DNA of 64,000 nucleotides from Siderastrea radians (Eukaryota; Cnidaria; Anthozoa; Scleractinia; Rhizangiidae): positions 10,068,451-10,132,450 of the forward strand of contig OZ024897.1 of the NCBI GenBank assembly GCA_964017195.1. The letters run 5' to 3'. Position numbers and translations under genes: made by a program. The notes beneath the pieces were generated by a model. That model was not told the DNA's origin. It did not search any database and was given only the letters and a program-made list of their open reading frames with translations. How positions within the stretch are numbered: the first letter of the stretch is position 1; each line of letters opens with the position of its first letter. Of the stretch, positions 22,201-36,400 are shown piece after piece.

Positions 22201-25200
22201 TCAATAGTATGAAATGAAATAGATAATGTGTACAGAATGAACATTCTCGAACATTTTTTCCAAGAATCTTCATTGTGTACTTATTATCTATTTCATTTTT
22301 GTTTGAACTACTACGAAAATAATACTACACGAAGCAATTCAAAAAGGAATTAAAAGTGACATTTTTTCTACACACTACCACCACCCAAGAGTACCTCTGC
22401 ATGACAGCAGACTGTTTTTAAAATCAATTTCCCACCATCTTCTTTTCATAAACATCCAAAAATTATTAAAAATTTAAGCGAAAGAATTATGCCTTGCACT
22501 ACAAACATATTGAGGCATCTTTGGATTGCTTTACCCTCTAAGCCCTAACAGTGATGAAATGAAATTTCTCTTTACATTATCAATGCTTCTTCAGACATTC
22601 AAGTGATGAGGATAAAGAAAGTTATCAGTTCCGTAAGAAATGTATGGAGAAGAGTAAGGAGAATATGCACTTTCATATCAGGGATTAAAGGGTTAAGTAA
22701 GCTACCCGAGATCTTTAACCAAGATGAATAACGTCTTTCATGATGTCATTTAACACTGTCAAATCCAACTATATTGTACAACAATGAACAGAGGGCCAAA
22801 TAAATTCAACATTGTTTCCACCTAAGAACAAAAGACAAATTTTATCAACATCAATCAGTTGGGTGCGGATAAACATGTGTTGAATTTTACCCATTTGTCT
22901 AAGGCCCTACTTGTTTATCACTTCTTTTGTTATCTGTTTACTCGGTACTCACATATGTGACCTTGATGTTTTTAGATGCTAACACAAGACAGCCATAGAG
23001 AAAGGGTGTTGACCCCAGTAATGCAACAGCGCACACAATGGCATCTGCCTTTCTGTTGTGAACTCTATATCTCCATGCTATCTCAGCACCAAGCCATACA
23101 CCCACAATACCAGCAGCGCAGGTGATAATACCAACCTTCCAGCTAACACTTTATTGGAAAACAACAAAAAAATAAGGTTGAATCAAAATGTATTGAACAT
23201 GTCGAGAGTTTAGGACAAAGAAAAGAGGTGAGCTTCTGGTGATGTCAAACACGTGACCTGCCACACACTTGTGGGATGCTTTAACCCTTTCACTCCCAGA
23301 GTCAGTTATGGAAACAGTACCGTGATTCTAACTTTTGTATCTGTGACCATTCAAATGAAACCTTGTCAGCAGTACTTTTACATGGTACTATTCATATTTA
23401 AGTATTTTACAAAAAGGAAATTTGGGATTTGTCTTGAATTTTGATTTTAAGCACTCTCGGGAGTGAAAGGGTTAAACACTGAGCTACACAAAGATTCATG
23501 TACAGCTATAGTGAAACTATTATTCTCCAACACAGACATCCTTAGTGCTTGACACAAAATCCATTCCTCCCCATGGATATCTGTGTAACAGAGCAGAGGA
23601 ATGTGTTCACCAATCACAGGCCATTTGCAGGTTTTTTATTATTAAATTTGACTTTGTCACCAAAATTGAATTCTAGTATATTGCATCAGTCCGTTGTTTT
23701 CTCATGCAGTTTGTGTCTATCTCTAGATTTCATTCAGTTGAACAATTGGGGTTTTTGAAAAACTATTATGATGAACAGTTTTCAAAGTTTATTATTTCAG
23801 GCACCCACAAGGCCAGAGCTTCACCTATCTGTAACAAGAAAGCCCATTGGGCATTTTAACCAGTCATTCTGACCCTCCCCACCCCTAGGTTTCACAAATG
23901 TTAACGCGATTCTCTATTTATACGAACCGGCGTGACGAAAAGTGTGATTGTGTGACACAATATTTTGACTATAGAAGTACTGGATGACGTAGTGTTTAAA
24001 CTCTGATGACTCAGCTTATCTTTCTTATCGCTTTTATTTGTGCTGAAAAACGCAAATTCACTCAAACGTTGAATGTCGAAATAAATTCGTCCACAACTGA
24101 GAATGCCCACACAAGGACAACGAAGTATTTACTGTTATGCCTAGACCTTTAATACAAACAGTGAACATAGCAGTAGAATCAAAATATAACGCTTGATAAA
24201 CACGAGATCGAGTAGTTCGTCAGAGTATGGGGCACGTCAAGGCATATCTCATGACGTGATGTTTAAATCGGGTTTGCTAACCCGGGAATCCCCTTGCAAA
24301 AGTAAACAAGCGAGCAGGGACGAAAGTCGCCCACGTCTTTGAAAGCTAAAGCGCCTGTCGAGCCGCACTCGATTTCGCGCTCACTCGATTGTTTTGCTTT
24401 TCCTCCACTATCTCTGAACGGAAAGAGAGACTGCTCGTAGCCTTTAGCGAACACCACACACAAACCACACAAATCCGTCAATAATATTCAGATATTTTCG
24501 TTCTTTCAATGCAAAAAGACTCGTAACACCTGCCTTATTAATTGATCTCCTTATTAATGACGATTCCTTCGTATCAATTTCTCGCCTCAAATAAACACTC
24601 ATCTCTCTCCGTTCACAAGAACTATCATGTACTGATGGTGCAATCAACTAATATTGCATCATCATACTTGTACCAATTCCTTCTCTTCCTAGCCCACGCC
24701 GGCAAAACGCAACTGTCCTTTTTGTCCGCTGCGAAATATCAGAAACCTTACAATCCACTTCGCAAACCACCCCCTCGCCATAAAATGCCAAGGGAAAACG
24801 TCTCTCATGCAGCACAATATTACACCGCTCCTATACAAAACGCAACTTTCAAAGCAAATCACATTCACAATCACATTCGTGATATGCTCCTGACATTCAC
24901 AAATCCTTCTGACTCCCACATTTTTACACCCCTCAAAATGTCAATCCCAATAAAAAACTCTTGCGCTAAAAAAATTTTCACCATAAAATATAGCCACAAA
25001 CTAGATCAGACAACACAGCCAATTTCGCATTCAATCCTATCAGCTCCTTTACTCAATTGCGCATGCATTATACAAGACAAATACAAAAAAAACCCAAACT
25101 TAAACAACCCTTCGCCGTTCATATCTTAAATACTGTAAATTAAAAGACAAAAACATAGGAAGGTAACATTCAGAAGACTAATATGCGCATGCGTCTTATA

Positions 25201-28200
25201 TAAGACAGTACCGCTCTTGGGTACCCGTACCACAAGCTTTACAGCACTTTCTTGATATGTTAAGCCAACTTGCTTTCAGGAAAAACCGTGTCCATTTTAT
25301 AAACCGGCGGTCGCCATCATGGCGATGGCCGGTTAACAAGGCATCCATAGCAGAGGTTCTATTGTAGATCAACAAATACTTAGATGCACATGTAGGCACT
25401 ACTTACTCTGATTCATCTACACCTGTAATTCCTTGAGCTTTTGTTGCATAGAGCAAGAATTTTGGTGCCCAAAATGCCAGTGCACCAGTCACAAACGACA
25501 CACAAGTGAATCCTAGATCCAACCAAATAAAGCTCTTCCTGTTGAAAGTTGTTTAAATACAAACCCTTCTAAGACCAGTTGTTAAATACATGCACCATTA
25601 GTTACTCCCTGGGGGGGGGGGGGAGAGGTACTCCCGTCAAGTTAGAATAGGTATGTGCCGCAAAGGTTCTTAAACCCTGACCTTATTTAAGGATCAAAAA
25701 TTTGATACCTTTTTAAGGCCCAAACCCATACTGCAATTTTAGCTAATACAAAAAAAGGAACCCTGTCTACGGATCACACCAGGATCACATTACTAAAAAG
25801 GGGCAAAATAGATACCCTATTTAAGGCCTGGCAACCTCAAAAACCATACCCTAGTTCCGTGGCACATACCTATATAGCTTATAATTTATATCCATGGGAG
25901 TTTCCCCCCTCCCCCCAGGAGTTACTCACATCAAACGCAAAGAAAGAGGGTCACATGGAGTGTATTTAGGAAATAAGGGGTGTGGAAAAACACACCTTTT
26001 CTGAGGAGATATGGGGTGCATGAAGAACACACTGATTGCAAATTTAAAAATTTTTTAAGTGTATGTGAGAGTGTTATGAAGTGAACAAACACCCTACTGA
26101 ATTTCCCCTAGCCACACAGCCACACAGCCACACAAAGTTTCTTTTTTGTCCCTAATCAAAAAAATTTTTGTTATTTCTTTTTCATGGCTGTGTGGCTGGG
26201 GGAAATTCAATAGGGCATTTGCTGAATTTATAGCACTCTCACAGACACTTAAAAAATTTTCCAACACTGATTGCAAAGCAGGACCCCTCTGGATGCCAGC
26301 CTTGTGGATGAATGGGGATTGGGCCACATTACATTATTTTATGTTACAATAAATCAGTCCTCACGAATTGATGTCGCTGAAACAGTTTGTACTTGAATCA
26401 CAAAGACAAAGCTGTAGAGCCAATGTTCATTTGTCAGGTTGTTTTCAATTAGATCTTATTTAAAACAAAACACGCCAGTTACATAAAAAGGAAGAATGAC
26501 AGTGGATCAGAACATATGTCAAGGGAAAACAACCTGTCCTTTAAGGGTAACCATGAAATAAATTGTAGGCCACATGCATAAGACATGAAGCAAATCCAAG
26601 CAAACAGGAAAAGCAACCTACATTGGGCAGTTATGCCCCCAGCCCCTTTGCCCCCAAAACCTGATACTCATACTCAGACTAATTCATATGTAATAGGACT
26701 ACAAACTACACAGTTTACAAATACAGTGTAATGGCATGAAGTGGGCTTCAAAAATTGGATAAGGCCATAGAAGCAAAAAGAAATTACGGGTCAAAACTGT
26801 CAACACTTACACAGTTGTAAGATATTTTAGGTCAGCCCACCAGCTGGTGGTGTGGTGGACATTGGAAGCTGAGACTGCATTAGGGTTTTCCCCTCTCTCT
26901 ATTGCACCTCGCTTTGGCTCATGGACTACAAAGATGCACATGAGAACGCAAACAGCCCCAATAATAGGTGTCACCTATAAAAAAAAAAAAGCAACAACAA
27001 CAGAAATCATTAAGTAAATTAATTTAACAAGAAAAATAATTAGGTATTAACTGGCCATTGCCACAAGGTGACCACCAGTTTATAAATTGGGCTGCGTTTA
27101 TTTTTTTCAAAGTCACTTCCCACAGCCAACATAGCCTTCATCATGTGGTCGTGACATTAGGATTACGTTACGCAAGGTAAACAAAACTGAAGCATGTCAC
27201 ATTACACTAACAATGTTACTACTACCATGTCAATGTTCCATACTTATATGACACGGAAAAACCGTTCTCAACCTTGTGGTAGTACTTATGTTGTTTTACA
27301 CGTAACGTGTGCGCAAGTGGGTTTGACTCAATGCTACCTAATAAATTCAACTTTGCCTTGAACAAAATATGAAAAAATATTTCACTGTGTGATAGACGGA
27401 CTCTTCAAATTGTCAGTGACCTAAAGAGAGATAAGCTTGACTGATTTTGCAAATCCGCACACATACCGTATTTCATTTTTCATTTTAATGAATATTTCAC
27501 CACTTTACAAATGTGGAATTGTCATATCACAAATGAGAGAAATGAGCTCGCAACATGTTTAGTTTGTTTCATATTACCATTTTTCATTTTCAAACCAAAT
27601 TGTTCATTTTTAGAAAATACCTTTAGTTTTCGATTTTCAATTTGACTAAATCGTTGAATATGAATTCTGAGTCAACTTGTTTACTTTTGCAAGAGGATTC
27701 CCGGGTTAGCAAAGCGGATTTAGACATCATGTCATGGGATATGCTTGAATGTGTTTGAGCTTGGAGGGTTGAATTCTTACTTTCCCCAGACTCTGACAAT
27801 CTGCTTTCCATAACAGAACCAGAAGTTTAAAGCAACCGCCTAGAGAAAACCAGAACTTTATAAAGACTGTGTTGGCCGAAACAAAACTGGATGACTAAGG
27901 CAAGTGATGGGGGAAAGCCCAATTTATACACTGGCAGTCACCTTTGGCCATGGCCAGCGAATAAAACAACAATGACAAGAACAAAGCAGCTTTACCTCCC
28001 TAAAATGACAAAATGCTGTTTCAATGAAATTACAGGTCAATGACACTGTAAGTATCTAAAAAAAGATCAGTGGAAGGCAGACTTTTCTTCCCTGCAGCTA
28101 AATTCCATGACACCAGTTAATGGACACTAACAAACTAATGGACACACCAAAACTTGTTTAATTTGTTATTTATTATCCAACACCAATGTTTTCGGATTCA

Positions 28201-31200
28201 GCAATCAGAACAAAGATAAAGAGTATTGAGAAAAAAAAAGGTAAAATTTGGTTGAGATGAGATGATTTCTCAATCCTACTGGGGACTCTTGTCTTTAAAA
28301 TCTGTGATGTCAGGAACTAAGCTGTGATCATTGCTTGTTTATCTGTTAAAATTTCTAAGGTTACCAGTGGGTAAAGGTAAACTCACACACAAGCCAAGTA
28401 CCGGTAGGACCACATGGCTGGAGCTCATCTCAGTTTCTGTAGCATGAAGCAACTGAGAGTATTGCTACTCCCCCCTGGATGGGATGCTAGTCCAACGCAG
28501 GGTTACCCCCAGCAGCATGTTGCTGGTACCCATTTCTACACCTGGGTGGAGAGAGACAATGTGGGGTAAAGTCTCTTTCTAAGGAAACAACACGCTGGCA
28601 GGGACTGGGCGTCGAACCACCGACCTTCAGATCTGAAGTCCCACGTGCTAATCACTACACCACTGCGCCCCCCACAAGGTTACCAGTAAAACTACAAAAA
28701 TTTGATAACAGCAAAAGGTTGATGTCTTACACGAAGTCCCCATTGCCACTGGTTATCAAAAAGTGATGCTACTTCTGTTCCAATTATGTAACCAAGACCA
28801 CTGCAAAAGAAAAATGGATTATTTGCTTCCAAATAAGGTTTTATGACCTCTGGTAGCCTCCTAATGATTTTTTTTTAGCCACAGAATATCCTGGAGTGGA
28901 CATCTGAGAGTAAACATCTGGAATACCAACTACTGCAAGGAGATCAATATTATGACTGTCCCTTCTATGCAGTTGTTCTCCTTATGCTTCTTCGATCACT
29001 TGGAAAAATTCATCCTCCATGAATCTTTTGATTTTTCGCTCCTCCCTCATCTCATCCATCCCTCTGTTTTGATTCTGTTAGTGCATTTGGCCCTCACCTT
29101 TGCAAGATCTATTTTCATGCTGTAGAATTTATTGACAACTTTGTTTACATTGTATTGTTTAATGAAGTGGCTATGTGGAAACACATAGCCCTTTTAACCC
29201 ATAATATCATATTTCAGTTGCCTTGTACAGTGTAGGGCACTTTGCCAGCCAGGGGGCATGAAATAAGCCAAGACGGCAGATGTCCTATCAATTTTGCAAT
29301 CATGTGTGATTAAAGTATGGGACTAGAATGCAATGTTCTCCTGAGCAGGAAAAACTTCTTTCAGATCTGCTCAATTTTAATTTGTTGCACATTCAAACAA
29401 GCTATATTATAAACTATCAGTAACAATACAATACATGTAAATACGATACATGTACTTTCTTTGAAGGTTGCCGAAAGTCACTATGATAGTAAAAATGCCT
29501 GTTTACATGCCTTCCAACAGGGATAGCAAAATAGAAGCATGACAACATCCTAGTTCTCATATCTCCTGTGAACAGATCAGCTATGACAGTGGGCGCTATG
29601 GTAGAATAACTGGCCTCTCCTATTCCAACTATACCACGGAGAGTGAGGAACCACCAAAAAGACTAAAGGAATGGAGGAGAAATACAATTAGCACACTTAA
29701 TCACAACTATAGAAAAATTCTCAATAGGCCATTAGCAGCCTTGATTTGAGGACATGTCATGCCTTACTAATTAGACAGTATGCACCACATGGGGGGGGGG
29801 GGGCAGGAGACCGGAAGAAAAGGGGGTAGGAGGCCAGAGAAGAGGGGGCGGGAAGTGGAATTCCCAAAGTGCAAAAAGCAGCAGGACAGTTGCACTTGAA
29901 TAGGTTCTTTTTTCTTGAATCTGAAAAAGAATCTGTTGTCTTTTCCTTCAACAAAAAAGTTTAACTTTAGTTATTGCTTTTTTTCTTTGACTCTTGTTTA
30001 AAGATATGATTACTTGGTAACAGGACTTCACGTTTTCTAAAATCTGTCTGTAATCATGCCCGTGATTAAACAAATCTAACTCCCACTATGTATTGGTTTA
30101 ACTTTGCTAAGTCACTTGTATGATTACAGACTGAATTGGACTCCACTCAGCAAAATTAACATCACAAATGTTTCAATTAAATTACCCTACTTGCAAAAAA
30201 GTTACAAAGCAGTACTTTTCTGTGGTGTTGTTTATTGTGCTGTACAAGGCGAGTCTAACTTTTTGAGTCTGAAAAATTCCTTATGTGTGAGCATTCAATG
30301 CCAATGAGCAGTTTTTTTTTTCTGTGGTACTGTTTATTATGCTTTACAAGGTGAATCTACATGATTGTAACTTTTGAGTCTGTGGATAAAATCCTTATGT
30401 GCAGCCATTTAAACAAAAGCTTATGAGTGGTTCTTCCCTTTAGAGCTGTTTGACGATTTTTTTAAACTACAGTTTGAAACATGGGCATTTTTGCAAAGGA
30501 ATGACACTTGGCTACATTTCACTTTATTAGAACTTACATCCCTGTCTAGGAAAGTGCTGAGAAAAACAGTTCCAGACCAAATAAATATCCCCACCGCCAT
30601 AAGATATTTCCTCTTGTAGCGATCTCCCAGGTAACCAAACACAGGAGCAAGAACCATGTAACTACAGATGAACACTGTTTGTAGCAGCCCTGCTGCAGAG
30701 TTGTTATCCTCTATACGAAAGTATTTCTGGATGCCGTCTAAAAGTCCTAGAGTGAAAGCAGCATATCATTTTGCTCAGTTATAGTTCAAGCTTATTTGAT
30801 CTGAGTACAGCTGTACAAGGTTCTTTTCACATAAACCAACTGCCTTGCATTACATGATGGCTGCTGGGTGCCCGGAATATCCAGGGGCCTCCACTGTGGT
30901 CACCTGGCCCCCAGAAGGACTACTCCATTGCTAGCTGTCAGAGTGTAATTAAAACTGGGACTTCTAGATTACGGCACCCTAACCACCTGGCTATGCTCCC
31001 AATATTTTCTTTGGACCTTTGGAAATCTTTAGACAGATTAAACTTGTCACCAATAGATGAGTATAGAGAAAGATGCCTTAAAGCAGTAAGTGGGAAACAA
31101 GGTAACCATGACAACCCTGCGAGCAGCAACCACCAGGCACCATCACACTGAATTTCTCAGTGGAAAAAATTAATACTTACCACTACTTACAGTACTGGTC

Positions 31201-33389
31201 AAATGTAAGTTGACAGTCCCTTGCATCTCGATCCTCGCGTCTCGATTCTTGAAAATTTTCGAGAATCGAGTCTCGAGTCGAGTTTCGAGAATTTCGAGGA
31301 TCGAGAATCGAGTTTCGAGTCGAGAAACTAATGAGCTTGTCGCTTGAGTGATCTCTCGAGAAATAAATCGGACAAAGAGACCGAACTCGATCGCGAGTGT
31401 TATTAATTTACTGTTTACAGATCCAACAAGTGTGTTGAAAAATGAGGTGCAAGCATCGCCATTTTATGCGATCAAATAATGACAAATGATACACATGCAT
31501 TTAGAATTCGCTGCTCCTTTCCTCATAGGGTGAATTATCCGCTTAAACTTTCTAATGTTGTGGAAATTGTTGCGTTAATTCTCAATACGGCTATTTGACA
31601 AAACGCTCGAACGTATTACTAAAATCGCTCAAAAACTACAACTCAAGCTTTTCCCAGTTGTTGCGTAAAACAGGCATATCACGGGCAACGTAGTGACAAG
31701 CTTTATATAAGCGATGCTAAATTTCCCAATATTTTTGAATTTACACATTTACATTTGAAACAGAAAGGCAAAACGTCTGCAGAACTCCAAGTTGCATCAA
31801 AAGCATCGTTGCGTTACGCTTATTTTGTATGAGGTTTCAAATTTCGCTTTTGACGTATGCAAATTAACGTGCATAAGGTAAAACATAAATCACTTCTTAT
31901 TTATCCCTGAAGACACGACAGTGTGTATTAAACTTCGAAACTGTGACATTTTATATCAGTTTCATTCCTGACTTATTCTTTTTAGGACGGGTTCTGTGTA
32001 TTATTCGTGCAGTTCGGCAAATAAACAAACGCGGCTTCATGTGCACGGCTTCGAAAGGGTTTCGCGGTCTGACAGATTTGTAAATTCGCATTCACTTCCA
32101 AAGTTTCGCCGATTTGGTCACTAACTTCTAAAGATAGGTTTCCATCCACGAATACAAACGTCATTTTAACGTATAGATTTAAACTTATTTGCGAAAACTC
32201 AAGATTGAACTGCGATGGGCTCTGACAGGCGAACGACTGTATCCAGGCCATGCACACGCTGTTGTTTGTGTGATAACAACAGTACAGTGAGGTTCTTTTG
32301 TTCGCTTTTAAACGTTCACTGTCTTTTGAAAATGGATTTCTGTCTGTGTATATGTAAAGGGAACTCAAGGCATATTCACAAATACCAAGCGGACTCAATT
32401 TCCTGAATTTCAAGATTTATAGATATCCGGATATTGTTCTGCTATCGTTCGTTCGTGTTGTTTCATGCGTATACGCAAGTTGACATAATGTATGCACTGA
32501 AAAACGCGGAAAGTTGATGTTTATGAAATCCTAAACTCGGTGTGCAAACGGCTATTGTTCATCATTCGAGAAATAAATCGTTTTCTCGAAGTTCTTTTCG
32601 AGTTTGCATATTCAAAAACTTCTTGTTTCTCGATTCTCGATACTCAATTCTCGATCCTCGCGTCTCGAAACTCGAACATCTCGACATTCGAGACGCGAGA
32701 ATCGAGTTTCGAGGATCGAGTCGAGACTGTCAACTTACATTTGACCGGTACCGTACCTTGAGGAAGGGGAGGGATGGAAGCAAGTGAAAGGCTTTCACCA
32801 AAGCAGTAACCGAACAGCAATGTGAGCGAAATGGCTTGATGTCAATGGGAAGGCTGTAAAATTTACTGAAGACCTGAAGAAGCCCCTGGATCACTCCACA
32901 TTGGGGAAGGAGATCTTTGGCCAGCATTGTCTTGAGTTTAGCCTCACCTAAATTACATTTAGCCCCATAGAAAACTTCCCAGGAGAAGGTGGGGATGTGC
33001 TGCTGGGATCTTAAAAAAACCCTTACCCTACTCCAGACCAAGTTCAGTTGTAATTTGCACCCTATTGTCGACTAGACACCATTCCAGACACACTGATCAA
33101 TTTAACACAGCAGCACATACCCATATAAAAGCTCCTCCCCATCCCAAGAAAAATGCCAGGCACTTGATTCAGAAAAAGTTGGCAGGATGTGGTAGTACGT
33201 CTACACGCATAATTATAGTACATGTATCTCCCATACAGGGAAAAAGTAATTTTCTATCGATGTAAAAAACATCAATAAAATTGCTGCAACGAGAAAGTCT
33301 AACAATACAAGCTCACGGTTTCTCTGTGTAGGCTTCCCCTCTCACGTTATAAAGTATTTTCTTTTGCGATAACTTATCTTCCTACTATC

Positions 33390-33424
<35 letters not shown>

Positions 33425-36400
33425 CGTTTCGATACACATCTAAGTCGGTTCGTTACAAAGATGAAGTCGATTCGATACAACCCCAGTCGTTTCGATACAG
33501 TCTGTTCAGTAAGAAATTACACTGACTGGGTAGTGCCATTTATATACTATAAGCTTATCGCAAGATATTCAGAACCTCTTTCTTTAGCTCCCGCTTGTGT
33601 TTTGCTGTCGTACATTTTGACACGTACTTTCGTTTAACCTTCGTTTTTAATGTTTTCTTTTCTTTTCTTTTCAGTTCTAAGATAATGCATGTATTTCTAG
33701 CTATAAACATTGTAAAAAAAATCGATTAAATTAAATATAGATACACGTACTTGATGTGTGCTGTTTACTTCGGACGTATTATCGTTATTATCCTATAGAT
33801 CCACGTTGACAAGATTTGCTTGCGAGCCGATTTATGACTTTATTTTCCCAATTCATTTAAAGACGTTAAGACTATGTTTTCTAAACTTCTTCCCCAGCGC
33901 CTCGCGTGGAGTTTGCTCCAGACTTCACGCAACTTTTAATCAAGTTGTTTACATCTGCGCACGCAAAAGTGAAATCGTACACAACATTTTTATTCCACCT
34001 CAGGGAGCGGGCTCACGGGAATTTATTTGTATTATTTTTCACAAGACACTATTAGACAAATCGTGTAAAATAAATAGATTACAGAGACGCTAATAGACAA
34101 AATTAAATGATTATTGAGACTCCGTCCTTTGTGTGCATTTGTGATTTTTTAACATGATTCCTTCTTATCCAAAGGCACTCGCGGTCCAAAGTAAACGAAA
34201 TTAACTCTTTTGCTTTTGAAAGACACGCGTGGTCCTTGTGCGTTTTAATTAAGAAAGTAAAAAGTCGCGGCCCTCGTTTAACTTAAAAAAGTCACAAGTC
34301 TTTGACTTGTTCGCATCAGTCTTTGTTCGCACGAAGTGAGAAAATGCATCTTATTAATGTTCAACAATTAAAAAAGTCACAAGTCGATACCGCTAGCGCT
34401 ACTGTATTAATTCAGCACACCTGATTCTCTGCATCTCGTTTATATTCACTTTAACGAGCGAGGTTCAGTGTTGAAACGTGCACTCACTCGTTTTATTATT
34501 CTCTAGATCCACCTTCTTAATTAAAAGACGTTCAAAACGATTCGTGCTCAACTTCTTCTCCAGCGCCTTGCGTGGAGTTTGCTCCAGAATTCACGCAACT
34601 TTCAATCAAATTGGTTACATTTGCGCGCGCGCCAAAGTGAAATAAAATCCTACCCAATTTTTTGTAACCTTTTAGGGAACGGGCTCACGCACGTGGCAGT
34701 AGACCAATCCGTGCAAACTAAAGTGATTAAAGAGACGCTAAAAGACAAATTCGTGCAGAAGGAAATTTTTGGTAAAAGACTGCATCCTTTGTGTGCACTT
34801 GTGAACTTTTTGATCCATTGTGTGCGCTTGTGAACTTTTTAATCCATTGTGTGCGCTTGTGATATTTTAAGACAATCAGGCTAATTAGCGTCTCTCGTGC
34901 GTCTTAAAACAAAGAGGTGAGATTTTTTCCAAGGATACAGAAATAGTGAAGCTTTTATAATAGCGCATTATTTAACGAAGTTTTTATTTTTACAAAAGCT
35001 AGTAAACAAAATTAACATTAACCAATCATATTGCGCTAATTTTGATCCTACGCAAGCAGGACCTACCTATAAAAGGCCCACTTTTTTTCTTCTCGTCATC
35101 CGTTCATTTGAACACCAACACTCCAATAGGAAAACCAGTTAAACTTGTTAAAATTTCGCTATCGATGGCTTCCTCGGATATTTGTATTACGTGCAACCTA
35201 CCAGTCGGGGCGCGGCAAGAAGGCGTGCAGTGTGACGGGTGCCTTCTGTGGAATCACAGGACCTGTAATACTGGAATAACCCGTCCAGAGTATAGAAAAG
35301 CGGTGAAAGAAGGGAACGGTATAGAGTGGCGGTGTCGTGGCTGCTTTGAATACGATGTACTCCCCCAACTTGAAAGCACCAGGATAGACGAGAGTAAGTT
35401 TGTCTTTGTTGACATGTTATGTTATGTCATGTTATGTTATGCTGTTACATTATACTATGGTATGTTATGTTATGTTTGTTATGTTATTTTGTTATGTTTG
35501 TTATGTTATGTTATGTTATGCTGTTACATTATACTATGGTATGTTATGTTATGTTTGTTATGTTATTTTGTTATGTTTGTTATGTTATGTTATGTTATGT
35601 TATGTTTTATGTTATGTTGTGTTCTAATCAATATTCTCTTTTATTCGTTCAAGCAGATTTTACTGCCGAAACGCCTTCTCACAGCCTCGGTCCTAGCTTC
35701 CGGGACTTCCAAAATGAACCTATGGTAAGTCGTTTACTATTTACTATACCTCTGTAGTTAAATCACATTAGACTGAAACTGAAATCATATTTTCTAACTT
35801 GGTTTGAAAAGTGACTCGACTTGTCCTACATATTGCTATGGGGGCTATACTGATCGGCACTTTTGGTCGTTTTCAGGAATCGCACTCCGCTGAATCTTCG
35901 TTTAAGGATCCTTCCGTCCAGTGGCCACAAGGGGACATCTCTGTTGGACAAAACGAGTCTATGGTAAGTCTCTTACTAAACACAACAAATTGCGAAAAGG
36001 CAATTTGATATTTATCATTCATTTTACACTGTTTAACAGTCGAGACAAAAAAAAGCTTTACCTGGTCAATCACCCTTGCTTAAACTAAACTATCTTAAAA
36101 GTGGGTTCATAAAGGACTTAAACTAACTTTGGTTTTGTTGTTAATGTCAGGATTGGTCAAGTGTCCCGCCTGCCTCGCCTGTGACCGACTACGGTGCCAA
36201 CGCAGAATCATCGCTTGATGACCCTACCGTCCATGAGCAGAACGGCAAGGAAACGACAGAAATAACGTATGAGATAATACCGCAGTCCAGCAAGAGGGGC
36301 CATCCAAAGCTTATTGACAACCGGGGGTACACTTTTGGATTCCAGAGGCAGCGAGGAAACGTGACAGACTGGCAATGTGTCGTCCGTCCGAAGTTGAACC

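Noticed and set aside
24542..25129. 195-codon + strand ORF
   Set aside because: It lies in a Spinster intron in an A/C-rich stretch with few G, which lowers stop frequency. It has no domain, no codon-use signal and no splice or promoter context.
31982..32413. 143-codon minus ORF inside the fold-back element
   Set aside because: No recognisable domain and no start context. Kept only as a note in the element entry.
35400..35757. Overlapping ORFs rich in Cys, Tyr, Val and Met
   Set aside because: They are translations of the ATGTT minisatellite in an intron.
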